From contig JAJEKV010000002.1 in assembly GCA_021234155.1 (NCBI GenBank), positions 42,153,203-42,217,202 of the forward strand: DNA of 64,000 nucleotides, in the 5' to 3' direction. This DNA is from Isoetes taiwanensis. Lineage: Eukaryota; Streptophyta; Lycopodiopsida; Isoetales; Isoetaceae. The notes under the pieces are model-generated. The model searched no databases, was not told where the DNA came from, and saw only the letters and a list, made by a program, of their open reading frames with translations. The stretch's first letter is position 1; each line of letters starts with the position of its first letter. Both the position numbers and the translations under genes were made by a program. This document shows positions 51,183 through 60,660 of the stretch, one piece after another.

Positions 51183-54100
51183 CTAACTAGAGTCGCCATT
51201 GTTAGCATTGCCAACATTTGTATTAAAATGCCCGGTACATCTCGTATTTCGTGGAATTGCTCGTGTAAGATGCTGCATGAGAGCTGGTGGTCCAACCTCT
51301 TGATGCTCGTTTTCCGGTGAGTTTGAATGCCTTGATCTGCCAGAGGGCTCTTCAGACGTTATTGACTCCTCTAGCACAACACCTTGGAATATTGGGCGTC
51401 CCCCTGTAGTTTGTATGATAAACCACCATGTTGGGTCTTGTCGATTCCAGAAAGAAAAAAATCTGGTCAAAGAAGCTGGACGTGAGATTGATATTGATGG
51501 TCTAAATTTTGAAGTGGATATGTGTATGTGTGTACTTGTTCACAGTTGTCTGGAAGGACAAGCGCCTCACTACCAGGGTACATCTTGCTAGAGTTGACAA
51601 TTAAAAAGCCACTTGTTCTATCATACTTTACTGTAGGCCTGGCCCCCCTTAATTGAAGGTCAAACCAATCGACATCGAATATGAAGGTCTTAAAATTGCC
51701 ACCAACATCCACCTCCATTATAGTCTTTAACCTCCACCCAATCACGTGTGGCTTCCCGACGACATGACGATCGGCAACACTTGATTGAAACTCCATCGAA
51801 TGATGCCATGACTCCTAGCCACAAGTCTTCCCGTATGTCAAGAGAACTCACACGATAGTGGGTCCCATGCCACCATATCGAGGGAGTAAGATATATACCG
51901 GGCCAAAAGCACCATTAATGTCAATAGATACAATAACATCAAAAGAAAATACTCGATTTTCGACATCAACATAATTTGTTGCAACTACCTTTTTCATGAC
52001 ACCTTGTGCGTATGCCCATTCCAGAGTCGTAATATACTCCCCTTGTGATATGCATCGGTCAAAGCCCGTAGTACCCATTCTCTTTCCATCTTGTCCGCAA
52101 GGGTTCATATCCATCGTGGTACGGGCTGCGTCTATTATGTCGTCTCCATTCATGCCTCTTCTCTTCCATTTCTTCCTTTATGTTCTCATAACGAAAGCAA
52201 TCCATTTTGCCATTGGTGCCAAATTATAAAGAAGAAATTGATTAACCTTAATGATCATATCAAAGCGGAAATGACTTCGTGATACCATTTGCCTTCGCCA
52301 CTACCCCCACAATCTTTCGCCCCTTCATCACTCCATAAGTTTAGGTGCATCCGGATGTGGGCATGGAAATATATTCTGGTCATATAGAAAGTGACTCTTT
52401 CGCAAGCCATCCCATCCCTCGCCATACTACCTTCGGGACGTGCTCTTTGACGCACCATATCCTTCAATACCTTCATAAACCTTTCCAAGAAAAACATCCA
52501 TCGGCATGTACAGTTCCCTGAGCTCCACTTCCTCAATAAGATGTACCAAAAGATGGGTTTGATGTCAAGAAAGCTCAGAGGAAACTCCTTCTCCAACAAG
52601 CAACATGCCCTCGCCATTTTCACTTTCATCTCTTCAATTTCGCTCTTTCGGTATAGTTTTTTACACATCCACCTATGAGGTCCAAAACAAAAACTTAGCC
52701 ACAAATAAAATAGACGGGGACCACTAAATCAACATGGGTAACAACCTTATGACCTTTGATAGGGCACTTATTGCCTCCAATGGTCCCTTTGTCTAAAAAC
52801 TCCCCTAAAGGTCAGGGCATGAAGAACTCGCATGATCCAAACACCAAATATAAGTTATGGGTTACATTTTATAGTAGTGCATATATATGTGGACTTCAAT
52901 TGCTTACATGCAAGAACTTATGCCAGTCATGGACTTTAAACCATCCCAGCTCCCCACGGTTCAAGAATGATTGCATGTAACCGGGTTGGTGTTCTAAGGC
53001 CCTTAAATCATCATAAATAGCTCGATGGTCAGCCCTAGCAATAACCCATTTTGCCGAGGGAAGTGGTTGCCCTTCACCCGGATCCATGCCTCTTTCTTTG
53101 TATTACTTACCTTAAGGTCCATCCCCGGCATTTGTTGTGTCTTTTTGACCAAATACATGCTTCCATAAAGAGTTTCCCACGTTCTTGAAGATATGCATTG
53201 GGTCTAAAAGGTGTTGAATCAATAGGTCGGTCCAATATGGTAGTCTATAAAAAGCGGACTTCCTTTTCATATTGGCAGTAAAGACTTTCTCCTCCGCGGC
53301 TTCCTCGCCACCACATCAGATAATTCCTCATCCTCATCGCCTAGGTCGGCTACGACCTCCTCCTCCTTTTGCAGTGCCCCCCACGGATTCCCCGCGCGGA
53401 TTTTCCCCTCTTCCTTCTTATCCCAACGCTCACCCCATTCTCGTGATGGTAATGCCGCTGGTGGTTTCTCAGATAGTCTACAAGTACATCAATTGTGCAC
53501 GCTTTTCAAGGGGTGCGTGAGCTGCAAATACTTCCTAAAACCCTCGTGATACTACTTTCTTGGATGCTTAGAGTGACGGTGCTGCAACTTTTCCCCACAT
53601 ATCATGCAAGGGAAGTGCCCCATGTCTTAAACCCGTAACACTTCGGCAAACCCGTGAAAGTCATGCATAGTCCACAATAGTATACCTCTAAGATTAAAAC
53701 GCCATTTTTATGGGCATCAGACCTGAATACCGTGTTCCACAAAGGGAGTAACTCATCCACAATTATTCTTAGGTACACATCTAAATTACTTGGTTTTTTC
53801 TTCCCGTGTATCAATAAAGTCATCATAATGTGCCCACTCTTCATCAACAACCATGGGGTATGTTGTAGTTCACTATCATCACCGGCCATGTAGACCATGC
53901 AACCGACATTGTGTACCATATGGGTTTACGCCATCTGCGGCCGTGCCCAAATGCACGCTATGTGGTTCTTTTCCAAAGTCGCCATGTCGCATCGACATGC
54001 TTCCAAGCTGCGACTGCCGCCGGGACTCGTGATCACATCATCACTAGATGCATAGCCGTTGAAGTCCATTAGGCTAGCCAATGTCTTGCAACGGAACATC

Positions 54101-54790
54101 AACTTTAACCTATAGAATAAATTATAGGCAACATATAAGTACCGAAAATAAGTGAATTTACAACTATTTGTAAGAAGTGGTGATGCATATACCTTGGGAT
54201 TATTGGAAAGTGTCGAATAACCTTCGAGGTACCGCTTTTTCCCTTTTAGGTCATTCCCAGATCTCTCGGTTCATTACATAATGGAGACAATGAGTGGACT
54301 TCTCATGCTCGGCGGGGGGATAGAAGATCATACAATCATTTGGACATGCATGTATGACTTTATAACCAAGGCGGGCCGCTTTTGAATCATTTTCTTAACT
54401 TGAGATCTGCGGTAGGCATATTGTTCTTCTCTCGAAGGATCTTCTCGTGCAATAACCTCATGCATCTAAGAGTGGTAAGATAAAAGATGGAGATGGTGGT
54501 AAGATAGAAAGACTTGATAAGTATGTCACCTCAATAGAGCAGTAGACACTTGCATTGCTCCACTTGAACTTGGTTTGGAGATTGAGAATTAGCAGCACGC
54601 CGACAAACGAGAGGTTCGAGACGCAGAAATAATAACCGCTTTTTTCGCCGATAACAATAGGGTCATCGTCGAGACGACCAATCCTCGAAGGGTATCCCAC
54701 ATCTTCTACCATATCCTCTCCACCACCATCCTCGACATCATCTAAATCAATATCGTGTAATTCTTGAAGAGCGTGCAACATATCGAGCAT
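51183..54790 (-). pseudogene. Degenerate tnp2-type CACTA transposase, copy 2 (better preserved)
   Basis: Minus-strand pieces follow the canonical plant tnp2 order. 54790-54240 includes VIHACPNDCMIFYP (about 54358-54317). 53919-53602 has GDDSELQHTPWLL and MTLLIHGKKKPSNLDVYLR, matching the LLIPGPKSPG..DVYLQ block of Transposase_21. 53087-52896 has GELGWFKVHDWHKFL, the usual KSHDCH linker. 52704-52255 is DUF4218, with SEIEEMKVKMA, RWMFFLERFMKVLK and RARPEGS. 51796-51467 is DUF4216 (IMEVDVGG, DVDWFDLQLRG), continued by RQDPTWWF in 51470-51183. Intact tnp2 proteins catalyse CACTA excision and insertion. The pieces are in several frames with stops between them, so no functional protein is encoded as assembled. 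Introns may explain some breaks, and CG-associated sequence errors others. Confidence 0.88.
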
Positions 54791-56235
54791 CGCTCGTCCA
54801 TTTAAAGACTTCGTTTCTCGGTTCGGTCAATAGTTTCATCCTCTTCATATTGATCGTATGCAATATCTTCATATTGGTGCGCGGGCTTGAAATTCAATGA
54901 CGATAGGTTTCCCCTTTGCCTCAGAAACTTAGAACTAATGGATCGGGATGGAGACCGCTCTGAATGAGTTCATTAGACAGAGTAACGATAACCATCATGT
55001 CAAATAATGTAATAAGTATAAAATACATACAACCATTTGTATAGACTCAATGAATGACAAAAACACATAAAAAAAACCTCTTTATTCCTTTTTTTTAGTA
55101 CAACAATACTATTGTTCCATCTCAAATGGGAGAGGTCTATCATAGCGATAGTTGATGAATAACTCATCTCCAATGTTTATGCTTTTAATAGCACACACCA
55201 TGATATATCTGCTTTTACAGATCTTGTAAAAAATCTTCCTCCCTCCTTGACACTCTAAAAATTCACAATTGCATCGCCACGGTTGTCAATAGAACTGCTG
55301 ATGAACCCCCGCAATATTGCCATGAACCCCTGGCCGACCATCAATAAACTTCAACTCCTCATCACATGCCCCCACAGCTATCGACGCAGCATTGGAATTC
55401 ATTCCATAAATCCTCATACGCCAAGCATATTTAGTCAAAGTTTGCCAAGTTTTCCAATCGTACTCGGGACCTGCATATGGCATTAATGGAATGTGGGTAT
55501 CTCGCTCCACTTCTATACGCTGCGTCGGAGATAAGGCCGAATCGGCTTTCGGACAAATGCGGCTCAAGATAATGATGTATCTTCTTCCCCAATAAGCAAA
55601 TTCTTGATCCATAGGGATAGGTAAGTCCATCGCCACAAGCCAAATGTCTTGCGGTGCCTAACAAAGGGTCGGACTAATCTTTGCAATTCTTCAGGAATTT
55701 CACGCTCGGGCGGTGAGGCCAAGCCGTTCTTGGGAAATGTGACACATGCAATGTTCTCATGATTGTAGCCCTTCGTGTTCTTTTTCACGCAGGGGAACAC
55801 TCGGCTGAGCGGCACCCATCCACATTATTGATGAATCTAAGTTCTTCGCTTCGGTTTCATATGCCTCTATGGACAACATTAAACCAAAATCCACATCTAG
55901 TTTGGAGGAGACATCAAGATCATCTACCTACATATTTAGATATCATAAACATCTTGAATATATACTTGAACCGGGAGAGATACTCTTAAAAAAAAAAAAA
56001 AAAACAAATAATAATTGTATACCAACCCGATATCCATGACGAAAGCATCAGATCGGTGGGTTGTTCAAATGTACCAAATCTTATCGATGGTCTTCAACAA
56101 CCGCTCTAAGTCGGTCTCTTCAGCCCCATACATCTTTTACAATCGCAAACTATTTTGTCTCTCTCGCCAATTACAAAAGGTAAGTACTATATATCGCACA
56201 ATAGTTTGAACGGTGTGGATAGATACAATATATGG
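54791..56235 (-). pseudogene. Minus-strand remnants upstream of tnp2, copy 2, unidentified
   Basis: Two overlapping frames, 55815-55564 (includes NHENIACVTFPKNGLASPPE) and 55636-55286 (includes RDTHIPLMPYAGPEYDWKTW and KYAWRMRIYGMNS), look like one protein split by a frameshift. They lie directly 5' of the transposase and may be its N-terminal part or the product of a separate element gene. No domain is recognised. AT-rich gaps around 55000-55250 and 55950-56000 look intronic. Confidence 0.4.
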
Positions 56236-56240
56236 TAGTA

Positions 56241-56279
56241 TAAACCCTAAACCCTAAACCCTAAACCCTAAATCCTAAA
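56241..56279. repeat. Interstitial telomeric repeat (CCCTAAA), copy 2
   Basis: Four perfect CCCTAAA units and one TCCTAAA variant, at the position equivalent to 34154-34193. Confidence 0.9.
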
Positions 56280-56590
56280 TGGGAGAATTGGGCCCGGACA
56301 CGTAGTCCTTCCACTCAAGGTGAAGCCGACCATGCCCTTTCGAAAGTAACGACCCTTATATAAGTTTCAATTTCAATAAAGATCTTTTGAGACGCTGGCT
56401 AGCCCCGATACATAGAGTCCCCTCCACTCAAGGTGAAGTCCACATATGACCTTGACCACGCCGACACCCTCAATTTTGTAATCTACATTGTACTTAGTAA
56501 GGTATGAAGGTGAGTTTGGGCCGGCACACCGGGTCCCTTCCACTCAAGGTGGAGGCGACCGCGGTCCTTGACCAAAAACACCTGGCGTTT
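56280..56590. repeat. ~115-bp repeat with CCACTCAAGGTG core, three units, copy 2
   Basis: Units near 56310, 56425 and 56540 carry TTCCACTCAAGGTG(A/G)AG followed by CGACC- or CCAC-type sequence, and a CCGG(A/C)CAC motif before them. Same family as the units at 12.13-12.5 kb and 34.2-34.5 kb. Confidence 0.65.
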
Positions 56591-56889
56591 TTTTTTACTA
56601 CTCGCAGCATTACACGCCCCTCTCCTAGTTTATATATGTCTAGGCTACTAAATACAAGAATCAAGAACTTACATGTGACGGTTCCAAGATATCCAACCTC
56701 CCCCCCGTGGTAAGACAACATCAATTGTCTCCTGGCCATCTCCAAAGGCCGATCATGCCGATGACCATGGCGATCCATGTAGGGGCAGCAACAAGTATAA
56801 GATATGGTTAAAAAGAAGAACACCAAAGGCGCTTAGGGCCGGAAGAGGAGCCAAAGAAAATAACAATGAAGGTAGAAAAAGTTGTTTAT

Positions 56890-57290
56890 ATAGAAATCTT
56901 TAACGTCGCGATGCGACGGACGCCGCCGGGCGACGTAGTGTCAATCGGTCACATGGCCAGTCACCTACGACTTGGCAAGACACCGCAAGTACGCATGTGA
57001 CGCGTGTCATACGTTCTATAGACCACGCCGCATGCGACGTATAGTCAAACGGGCCAAAATCCGTGTCACATGCGACCGGCAAAGACACGCGGTAAGAAAC
57101 GCATCGACGTGTCTCGGGTTTCAGACGCCACGCCGCATGCGATGTATAGTCAACGGTCAAATTCCGTGGCACATGCGACCTAGCAAGACATCGGCAAATA
57201 CGCATCTTGGCGTGTCTTATGTTCTCAGTAATGTCACATGACGCCGCGATGCGACGTCTGACATTTGTCGTGACATTTGTTGTGACATTT
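56890..57290. repeat. CG-rich GCATGCGACG repeat block, copy 2
   Basis: Tandem units of about 115 bp with ACGCCGCATGCGACGTATAG, TCAA, TCCGTG, CACATGCGACC and GCAAGACA in order. It ends in three GACATTTGT words (57259-57292). This is the probable 5' subterminal repeat region of the CACTA element; that role is inferred. Confidence 0.65.
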
Positions 57291-57299
57291 GTCGGTTAT

Positions 57300-58160
57300 G
57301 AAATTTATATATACCTATCGTTTCCGAAAGCAACCTAAAATCCTGAAAGCAAGTTTTGTGTAACAACCTAAAATCAAGATACCTCAAAACACTTGAACAT
57401 AGCTTGATTAGTCGCATCACGAAAGCAAATTGTGCGGATGTGTCCGACATTTGCCGTGACATTTGTCGTGACGATGCTGTGGGCGATGGCATTTTTAGGC
57501 AAATTTTGATCGACGCTTTGACACATGGGACATTAATGCCTTGGATTTGCAAGGAGTCGTCAGAAGCAGTTCTCCCACTATGCTGGACACCAAGTTCCTC
57601 ATTCAGATTGCATTTTGTTGCTTCTCTAAAGATGTTGGACTGAGGATAAGGGAGTCCCACTTTTTGACTACCCAATCTTCTCGTTGTAGAAATTCTAGGG
57701 GTAAATCCATATGTCATTTCTAATTCTTCTTTTTTTTTCTTTCTCCGGATCAACCGTAAGCTAAATTATGAGCTCAAAAAAATTTCGGATCAACCATCTC
57801 CAACTCCATGTCCATCACTAAATTCATCCGCTTTTTCAAAATACCCATAGCACAAATAGGCCTATATAAATTAAAACAAGCAATATTATTGTCATATCCT
57901 TATTCATCGTGGCATTCATCTTCTTGATATCCATCCTGATCATATTCATCTTCTTCATATTTTTATCTTCAAGTTCCATTTTGAAAAACTGATTTTAGAA
58001 ATCTATATCATATCATATATCCAGTTTTTTGTATTCTACATCATGCTTATATACATAAGGCAGTGCCTCAAAAATTCTGGATCAACCATAAGCTAAATTC
58101 TGAGCTCAAAAAATTCTGGATCAATCAGGAGCTAATCTGAGCTCAAAACTACCATATTAT
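57300..58160. other. AT-rich region with GGATCAACC / GAGCTCAAAAA repeats, copy 2
   Basis: The minus-strand frame 57753-57217 is partly translated repeat and has no recognisable domain. At about 57750-58155 degenerate units of TCTGGATCAACCATAAGCTA and GAGCTCAAAAA recur. Nothing else is supported. Confidence 0.45.
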
Positions 58161-58229
58161 AGTTATATCAAAAGATAGAATTTAAGTTGTTTCAATACCA
58201 AATATCGACTCCAAACGACTGAAAAACTT

Positions 58230-58550
58230 TCAAGAAAGGGTGTTGCATCCCAGATCAACATTTGTAATTTCCAAAGACCGCCAGAAGGATCCCTTTCGCC
58301 ACGGTGATGTAAATTTTTTACCTTGGATATCTCTCTCAAATGAAACCACATCATTCACCTGCAAATTCTTTGCCTTGACAAATCTGCTCCAGCCTTTTGT
58401 GAAGACATAACTTTGGAAACTATCCCAATAACAGTATCTAAATTTCCACATGCATTGATTTTCATCTTTTTTTTTCTCCACAATTCCATCATAGAAGGCA
58501 AATGTGCTTCTGCGTTGATTTTGGAATGACGAAATAAACAAAAAATCCAA
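58230..58550 (-). pseudogene. B3 DNA-binding domain fragment (RAV/NGATHA-like), copy 2
   Basis: The 106-codon minus-strand frame contains [31 protein letters not shown] and [10 protein letters not shown] in one frame. This matches the central and C-terminal part of a RAV/NGATHA-type B3 domain (consensus [33 protein letters not shown]). Just upstream in another frame is INAEAHLP, resembling the AEKHFPL block, so one frameshift separates the two halves. B3 proteins of this type bind DNA in the nucleus and control growth genes. Here there is no start region, AP2 domain or full gene, and the fragment sits in a duplicated transposon-rich segment, so capture followed by decay is likely. Confidence 0.85.
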
Positions 58551-58554
58551 CGCT

Positions 58555-58940
58555 AATCGTTATCAAATCAAGCTGCCCACTTGGTTGCACAAGCACGAAA
58601 TGAAATGCCGGCCTCAAGGACTTTCTTATCTAACCAATCTACACTATCTTGAGAGCCAACTAGATCCACCACGTAAATATCCGTGGAGTGTCTAGCATAA
58701 TATCCTCTAGGGTGAACTTTTTGTGGCACGATGGCTCAAGATCAAACGTGAATCCAAGCTCTCTCGAAAAGATGACGCGCATCATTTTCTATACTCCTTG
58801 CCAACCCCCGATTGTTTGCACCTTGATTGTTTGCCCTAAATCGCTTTTAAAAACAATGGGAACATGAATTGAAGGAAAAGTAGTACCATCCGCCAAGCTA
58901 TCTCAGGTACATATACCATGAAGATCGAGAAGAATAAATT
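58555..58940. other. No recognised gene, copy 2
   Basis: Between the B3 and SNF2 fragments. The minus strand has short protein-like stretches (for example TDIYVVDLVGSQDSVDWLDK) interrupted by stops, with no family that I recognise. It may be upstream sequence of the B3 gene source. Confidence 0.35.
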
Positions 58941-59190
58941 GTGTTGAACTTTGTAAGCACGACATTGTGCTTACTACATATGGAACCATTTGTTCTCAAT
59001 TACGTGGCCATCGAAGAGGATGAAAAGAAGCCCCCCAGGCTAAGGGGCACACTGTCGAACATTAGGTGGTTTAGAATTATTCTGGATGAAGCTCAATCCA
59101 TTAGAAATGCTCACACTAAAAGTTCATGTGCTTGCTGGGGCTTAAGGGCACAATGAAGATGGTGCCTTTCTGGAACATCGCGACCTTCTA
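58941..59190 (+). pseudogene. SNF2-family (RAD5/HLTF-like) helicase fragment
   Basis: The plus-strand frame ends with SNIRWFRIILDEAQSIRN, which contains the DEAQ form of helicase motif II, then CACWGLRAQ, a TGA stop at 59154-59156, and directly in the same frame RWCLSGT (59157-59177), which is motif III. The arrangement WFRI-LDEAQSI-N, ACWGLRA-RWCLSGTP is typical of the RAD5/HLTF-like branch of plant SNF2 proteins, which remodel chromatin or act in DNA-damage tolerance. Only about 80 codons are present, and the sequence diverges after SGT. The stop is where Arg or Lys is normal, so one CGA to TGA change could explain it. Confidence 0.8.
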
Positions 59191-59227
59191 CGACACATAT
59201 GTCACATACGTCACATATAATGAAAAG

Positions 59228-59250
59228 TTCTAGAATGTTCTAGAAAGTTT
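59228..59250. promoter_or_regulatory. Heat-shock-element cluster 1
   Basis: TTCTAGAATGTTCTAGAA (59228-59245) gives four consecutive alternating nTTCn/nGAAn pentamers, with a degenerate fifth (TTT). Three correctly spaced pentamers suffice for heat-shock-factor binding in known promoters. Function here is not shown. An AAATATAAG sequence lies shortly downstream (about 59264). Confidence 0.6.
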
Positions 59251-59299
59251 TAAAAAAGTTTTAAAATATAAGAGAATCTTGGGTGAGCCTAAGGAATCC

Positions 59300-59337
59300 T
59301 TCTAGAAAATTCCAGAATGTTGTAGAAAGTTCTAGAA
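59300..59337. promoter_or_regulatory. Heat-shock-element cluster 2, eight pentamers in register
   Basis: At exact 5-bp spacing the sequence reads TTC, GAA, TTC, GAA, TTG, GAA, TTC, GAA with two free bases between each: seven perfect and one near-perfect pentamer. It lies about 420 bp upstream of the plus-strand B3 fragment. Comparable arrays occur in LTRs of heat-responsive copia elements such as ONSEN, but I see no LTR boundaries here. Confidence 0.65.
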
Positions 59338-59340
59338 TGA

Positions 59341-59755
59341 ATGTTGCGAGAGAATACACTTATTTTCTTCCCAAAGCATTTTGCTAGATGACCAATTAAA
59401 ATATTTTGGTTCAACCAACTCCACAATTCTCTTGATTTTCGATGAACAAACTTGTCCAAGAAGGCAATGACCTCCACAACCTCGAGAATGGCCATAATGA
59501 AGAAATTAAAAAGACGGTTAAGAGATTTTCGAAAAAAGCGATGATTTTTTTTGCAGTATGTTGTGGATTGTCGGATCATACAATCGATGCAAAGAAGCAA
59601 CCCATAAAAATCTTGGCGCTCAAACGGAACAAGTTCATGAGTCATGAAGCGAAAACAATCTGAGCATGGCGTTAAAAAACTGCACCAAAGGATCTGATTT
59701 TGGCATGTAGGAGCAGAAGAGAGGTCTGTTTTTCGGTATTGGGTGTTCGTGAAGA
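59341..59755 (+). other. Region between heat-shock elements and B3 fragment, unidentified frame
   Basis: A plus-strand frame at 59442-59663 (73 codons, Lys/Asn-rich) has no firm family match. A retroelement gag remnant is conceivable but not supported by a motif. The sequence just before 59756 (LFF and FVK stretches in shifted frames) may be the N-terminal edge of the following B3 domain. Confidence 0.3.
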
Positions 59756-59965
59756 ACCCCCAGCGATGTCGGCAAGCTCAACCGCCTTGTGATCCCTAAG
59801 CTCCAGGCTGAAGCCCATTTTCCTTTGCACCATGACATGCTCTACTTTGAAGACTTCCAAGGTAACAGCTGGCAGTTTAGATACTCTTACTGGCATAGCA
59901 GCCAGAGCTATGTTCCAATTCCACTTTCCATGTATGGATCTCCGAAACAAGGAAGTCGTATTTAA
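59756..59965 (+). pseudogene. N-terminal half of a RAV/NGATHA-type B3 domain
   Basis: The frame reads [15 protein letters not shown], then [17 protein letters not shown] and [14 protein letters not shown] up to 59914. This is very close to the RAV/NGATHA B3 consensus ([38 protein letters not shown]). After V the expected [10 protein letters not shown] is missing. It is replaced by [12 protein letters not shown] and a stop at about 59963, so the domain is cut in half. No start codon or AP2 domain is joined to it, and a stop precedes TPSDVG by two codons. The break falls 38 bp before a 25-bp inverted repeat, so insertion of a mobile element may have truncated it. It is better conserved than the minus-strand B3 fragment 1.2 kb upstream and differs in sequence, so it has a separate origin. 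Confidence 0.88.
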
Positions 59966-59977
59966 TTAAAGTGGGAC

Positions 59978-60660
59978 TCATTCCATTCCCACTTTTTTTC
60001 GGAACCCTGTTATTTTACACAAAAAGGAGCACCCCGACCCGAAAACTGTCCTTAATTCAAATTTTTGTCTGTTACTGTGCATCCAAGCTCTCTCCCAGTT
60101 TTCTCAGATAACGAGTCGAGTCCTTGTTTTGGGGCTTATTTGTCCTTCAAAATAAGAGTTTTTCGCATGAGGGTGAAATCCTTCACCAAGACATTCTGGC
60201 TCTATTTTCTTAGGTGGGTAGACAAGAGATCACAAATTCCAACAAAAATTAAGCAAATTGCTTATTTAATCACCAAAAAATACTAGTTTTGAGATACCTT
60301 ATATTTATAAATGGGCTCATTACAATATATATTACAGTGGGTGAAGAGAACATAGTGGTCGTATGGGCACAATGATTACACCCTGTTTACACATGAACCA
60401 CCTAGTGCAAAGGGCTCGTGGAGCTCTCTCCAAGTCACGGAGCAACTTACAGACGATAGAAATTTGTATGAGGAGTTCCTTCATGGGCCACGTGCTTGTA
60501 TGTCCAACTGATGTCACCACCCTCTTCTCGGCACCTTTCTTCAATGAACGGGTCTTTTCATTGCTCCCAAGCTTGTACTATCTGGTCGAGATAAGGACCC
60601 TGTAAGACAAAATCAAGTTAGTCAAGTGATGCTACAGCAAAAAATAAAATAAAACACGTT
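59978..60660. other. No recognised gene
   Basis: Short frames on both strands (plus 60065-60286, plus 60363-60605, minus 60544-60332) lack any domain that I recognise. The minus frame has a fairly protein-like stretch (KELLIQISIVCKLLRDLE) that may be an old transposon piece. Confidence 0.35.

Larger units (their letters stand above)
50540..57300 (-). mobile_element. CACTA (En/Spm) element relic, copy 2
   Basis: The transposase remnants (54790-51183) lie between short CG-rich sequence at 50550-50583 and the large GCGACG repeat block at 56890-57290. Orientation is minus: the 5' subterminal block is on the right. Clean CACTA termini and a target duplication are not visible, so the limits are approximate. 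The element is the same as copy 1. Confidence 0.6.
50519..59140. repeat. 8.6 kb segment, copy 2 of the direct duplication
   Basis: A near-identical partner of 28419-37061 with the same order of parts. Unlike copy 1 it continues without a gap beyond 59140, completing the SNF2 motif. It lacks the ATTTTGTTATAG stretch present near 28496. It generally preserves longer frames than copy 1. Confidence 0.9.

Noticed and set aside
59228-59755. ONSEN-like copia LTR and gag
   Set aside because: The heat-shock pentamers fit, but I see no TG...CA LTR ends, primer-binding site, polypurine tract or reverse-transcriptase motif nearby.
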